A program made the translations under genes and the position numbers. From Sphingopyxis panaciterrae (lineage in GTDB: Bacteria > Pseudomonadota > Alphaproteobacteria > Sphingomonadales > Sphingomonadaceae), in contig NZ_JAASQN010000010.1 of assembly GCF_011762125.1 (NCBI RefSeq), forward strand, positions 35,004 through 99,003: a DNA stretch of 64,000 nt, given 5' to 3'. Under the pieces are notes generated by a model. That model worked only from the letters and a program-made list of their open reading frames with translations. It had not been told where the DNA came from and did not search any database. Positions 62,034 to 64,000 of this stretch are shown piece after piece (position 1 is the stretch's first letter; every line of letters begins with the position of its first letter).

Positions 62034-63368
62034 TCAGTCGCGCAGTTTCGTGTTCCACAATGTCGTCGCGAGCAATGTCGCGACGACCGAACAGCCGATC
62101 CAGAACCAGATCACCGGTTCGAAATCATAGACGCGCGTGCTGCCCGCCATATGCATGTTCGCGTCGATCAGCGCCCCCGACACCTGCTCCTGCACCGCCG
62201 CGCCGAGATAGCTGAACACGCCGACCATGCCGAGCGCCGCCCCTGCGACGCGCTTGGGACAAATGTCGATCGCGAACAGCCCGCCGAGCGAGGTGACGAG
62301 CCCGGTCATGCCGAGCCCGAACAGGATCACGCCAAGCAGCACCCAGCCATGCCCCTCGGGACCGTAGAAGAAGGTCAGCAGCCCGATGATCTCGACCACG
62401 CCGAACAGCAGATTGACGGGCGGGCGGCGCGCGGCAAAGAATTTGTCCGACACGAAGCCGAAGGCCAGCGCCCCGGCGACCCCCGCCAAGGTGCTCGCGG
62501 TCAGCATCACCCCCGCCTCGCCCAGCGAAAAGCCGCGCGCCTCCTGCAGATAGAGGATGCCCCAGCTGTTGATTGCATAGCGCGTCACATAATTGGCCGC
62601 GCTGGCGAGCGCGAGTACCCACACCGCCGGGATCGCAAGGATCGACAGCTGGGTCGCGAACACGCCGCGTTCGGGCGCCCCTTCGACCGGCGGCGCATAA
62701 TGGTCGTTCCGCCATTCGGCGACGGTCGGCAGGCCGAGCGTGCGCGGGCGGTCGGCCATCGCATAAAAGGCGGCGACCGCGGCGATCAGCGTCGCGATAC
62801 CCGGGCCCCAGAAGCCCCAGTGCCAGCCGCCCGCCGCAACGAGCGCGGTGACGAGCGCAAAGGTCAGCCCCTCGCCGATCGAATGCGCGGTCGACCAGAT
62901 GCCATAATAACGCCCGCGCTCGCGATTCGAAAACCAGCTCGCCAGCGCGACGACGCACGACGGCGCGCCATAGCTCTGGAACCAGCCGTTCAATCCCCAG
63001 ATCATCACCGTGACCCAGAACAGCGTCGAAAAGCCCATCGCGATATTGCACAGCGCCGACAGCAGCATCCCGACCGCGAACAATCGCTTCACATTGCTGT
63101 GATCGGCGACGAAGCCGTTGATCAGCTTGCCCGCCGCATAGGTATAGAAAAGCGCCGAACCGATCATGCCGAGTTCGAGCGGGGTGAAGATGCCTTGGTC
63201 GATCAGCGGCTTCTTGACGATGTTGATCGCCAGCCGGCACATATAGCTGATCGCGTATGCCAGCGTGATCGCGGCGATGATCCGCATCCGGTAATGCCGG
63301 AAACGGCCATCGATATCGCTGCCCGTATCGACCGGTACGTCGGGGCCCGCCGCGAAAAATTTCAGCAT
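62034..63368 (-). CDS. Organophosphate:phosphate antiporter (GlpT/UhpC-like)
   Basis: A 444-residue MFS carrier of the OPA family, whose members exchange sugar or glycerol phosphates for inorganic phosphate. The segment MRIIAAITLAYAISYMCRLA with AYAISY-CR matches the GlpT/UhpT helix 1 arginine, and helix 5 reads LNGWFQSYGAPSCVVALASW, with the family's GxxQ-G-P pattern. The block INSWGILYLQEARG is also typical. The start at 63368 follows GAGAGGATCG. Next to a phytase and an inositol phosphatase it may import inositol monophosphate or another phosphate ester. The cargo is inferred. A CATTTT-N5-AAAATG palindrome lies upstream. Confidence 0.87.
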   Translation of the reverse strand: MLKFFAAGPDVPVDTGSDIDGRFRHYRMRIIAAITLAYAISYMCRLAINIVKKPLIDQGIFTPLELGMIGSALFYTYAAGKLINGFVADHSNVKRLFAVGMLLSALCNIAMGFSTLFWVTVMIWGLNGWFQSYGAPSCVVALASWFSNRERGRYYGIWSTAHSIGEGLTFALVTALVAAGGWHWGFWGPGIATLIAAVAAFYAMADRPRTLGLPTVAEWRNDHYAPPVEGAPERGVFATQLSILAIPAVWVLALASAANYVTRYAINSWGILYLQEARGFSLGEAGVMLTASTLAGVAGALAFGFVSDKFFAARRPPVNLLFGVVEIIGLLTFFYGPEGHGWVLLGVILFGLGMTGLVTSLGGLFAIDICPKRVAGAALGMVGVFSYLGAAVQEQVSGALIDANMHMAGSTRVYDFEPVIWFWIGCSVVATLLATTLWNTKLRD

Positions 63369-63418
63369 CGATCCTCTCCCTCCGGCGCGTCGCCCGCGCG
63401 CCCGTGATGATGATATTT

Positions 63419-63435
63419 CATTTTTTATTAAAATG
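63419..63435. promoter_or_regulatory. Palindrome upstream of OPA antiporter
   Basis: CATTTT and AAAATG (6-bp perfect arms) flank TTATT about 50 bases upstream of the antiporter start, in AT-rich DNA. It is a candidate regulator site, but no regulator gene is close by. Confidence 0.4.
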
Positions 63436-63580
63436 GAAGATTTGTTTCGCAAGACCTGCTTGGAAGGAATCGAAGTTTGAATTGGGGTGGTGAGCAGCCA
63501 TTGGCAGGACATGCTGCCCCCTCTCGCCTGCGGGAGAGGAGAAGAACGGCAGCAACCGGCCGGTAGCTGCCCAACACTTC

Positions 63581-63696
63581 GTCATCCCGGGCTTGACCCG
63601 GGATCCCGCTTTTTTTGGGGGCGCCAGCAGTTTTCGACGTCCAGCGGGACCCCGGATCAAGCCTGTCCTGAGCCTGTCGAAGGGTCCGGGGCGACG
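63581..63696. repeat. Composite repeat (family A with inserted family C piece)
   Basis: A family A left arm (GTCATCCCGGGCTTGACCCG) is followed by a right arm interrupted by CCTGTCCTGAGCCTGTCGAA, which resembles family C sequence. Transcription-barrier or mobile-repeat behaviour is possible. Confidence 0.68.
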
Positions 63697-63746
63697 AAGA
63701 AGGAAATGGCTGCAATCGGCCGATTGCGGGCGCTAGCCAAATAACC

Positions 63747-63823
63747 GTCGCCCCCGCGAAGGCGGGAGCCGCTGGCAACCTTGCGCTCGGCCGATTGCGG
63801 CCCCCGCCTTCACGGGGGCGACG
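63747..63823. repeat. GC-rich inverted repeat (family B)
   Basis: GTCGCCCCCGCGAAGGCGGG and an inverted partner with one change (CCTTCACGGGGGCGAC) flank about 30 bases. It is the fifth family B copy in the window. Confidence 0.73.
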
Positions 63824-63968
63824 GTTATGGATGGTTAGCGAACGTCCGCTTCCCATCCCAAAACCGCCATCCAACGGCACCGCGCAAAATAGGGCCCTCA
63901 CCCCCCTTTCCTACATTTCACCCATATGGTTCATTATACAGGTTTCACATAACCTGAGGATGACCATC

Positions 63969-64000
63969 ATGGACGACACTGCTCCCGACCCGGCCGACAT
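63969..64000 (+). CDS. Start of an unknown gene (3' partial)
   Basis: The window ends ten codons into what looks like a coding region: MDDTAPDPAD. GAGG at 63956-63959 is well spaced for the ATG at 63969; an in-frame ATG at 63960 is too close. Too little is visible to name it. Confidence 0.45.
   Translation, partial: MDDTAPDPAD

Larger units (their letters stand above)
63369..63959. other. Noncoding region with stacked repeats
   Basis: About 590 bases without a credible gene. From the left it holds the AT-rich promoter of the antiporter with a palindrome at 63419-63435 (CATTTT and AAAATG around TTATT). A composite family A repeat follows at 63581-63696 and a family B repeat at 63747-63823, then the leader of the gene starting near 63969. 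Small open frames here cover repeats and are not supported. Confidence 0.6.

Overview
The window looks like a chromosome segment of a GC-rich alphaproteobacterium of the Sphingomonadaceae; Sphingopyxis or a close relative is my best guess. This rests on the gene style: TonB-dependent receptors heading catabolic operons, LacI/TetR regulators beside them, spinster-type MFS carriers, a CYP153 P450, many TTG/GTG starts with overlapping stops, and GC-rich hairpin repeats between convergent genes. No species can be fixed without a search. I see 48 protein genes (two cut by the window edges) and no rRNA, tRNA, insertion sequence, prophage or CRISPR array.

Bases 1-16,727 form a sulfoquinovose (SQ, sulfolipid sugar) utilisation locus. 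A GH31 sulfoquinovosidase with the KERWY substrate signature releases SQ and glycerol. A glycerol-3-phosphate dehydrogenase, an FAD oxidase and a glycerol-kinase-like enzyme follow. An SsuD/SmoC-like flavin monooxygenase is translationally coupled to a SmoB-like aldo-keto reductase, the enzyme pair of the oxidative sulfo-SMO route (SQ to 6-oxo-glucose plus sulfite, then glucose). MFS carriers replace the ABC importer of Agrobacterium, and a YeiH-family exporter next to a LacI regulator could remove sulfite. Four sites of one operator type (TATGACA-R-CG...) tie the TIM-barrel gene, reductase/monooxygenase operon, MFS gene and exporter gene together.

Bases 16,728-28,000 hold a giant autotransporter, a 7TMR-DISM histidine kinase with a convergent LuxR-type response regulator, a nitrobindin-like heme protein and a secreted amidohydrolase lacking the usual HxH metal motif. 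Bases 28,212-35,314 hold a TonB receptor/aminotransferase/PfkB kinase/class II aldolase operon opposite a TetR-MFS pair, with a perfect palindrome between them; its substrate is unknown.

Bases 35,399-48,850 form a second LacI regulon. It contains a TonB receptor, a leaderless GH37 trehalase, four HSL-family esterases (one periplasmic), two acyl-CoA synthetases and an MFS carrier, with four TGNNATCGATNNCA sites in front of its operons. I infer uptake and breakdown of an acylated trehalose or similar acyl-sugar. CYP153 and MsrB genes follow, then an ABC-2 exporter, queG, a lipoprotein and an EI24-family membrane protein.

Bases 56,026-63,368 carry a two-domain beta-propeller phytase, an inositol-monophosphatase-family enzyme, a Gfo/Idh/MocA dehydrogenase, a 66-residue unknown protein, a PhoD-type phosphatase and an organophosphate:phosphate antiporter, suggesting use of inositol phosphates. 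Three families of palindromic intergenic repeats recur through the window, including a composite copy at the right end.
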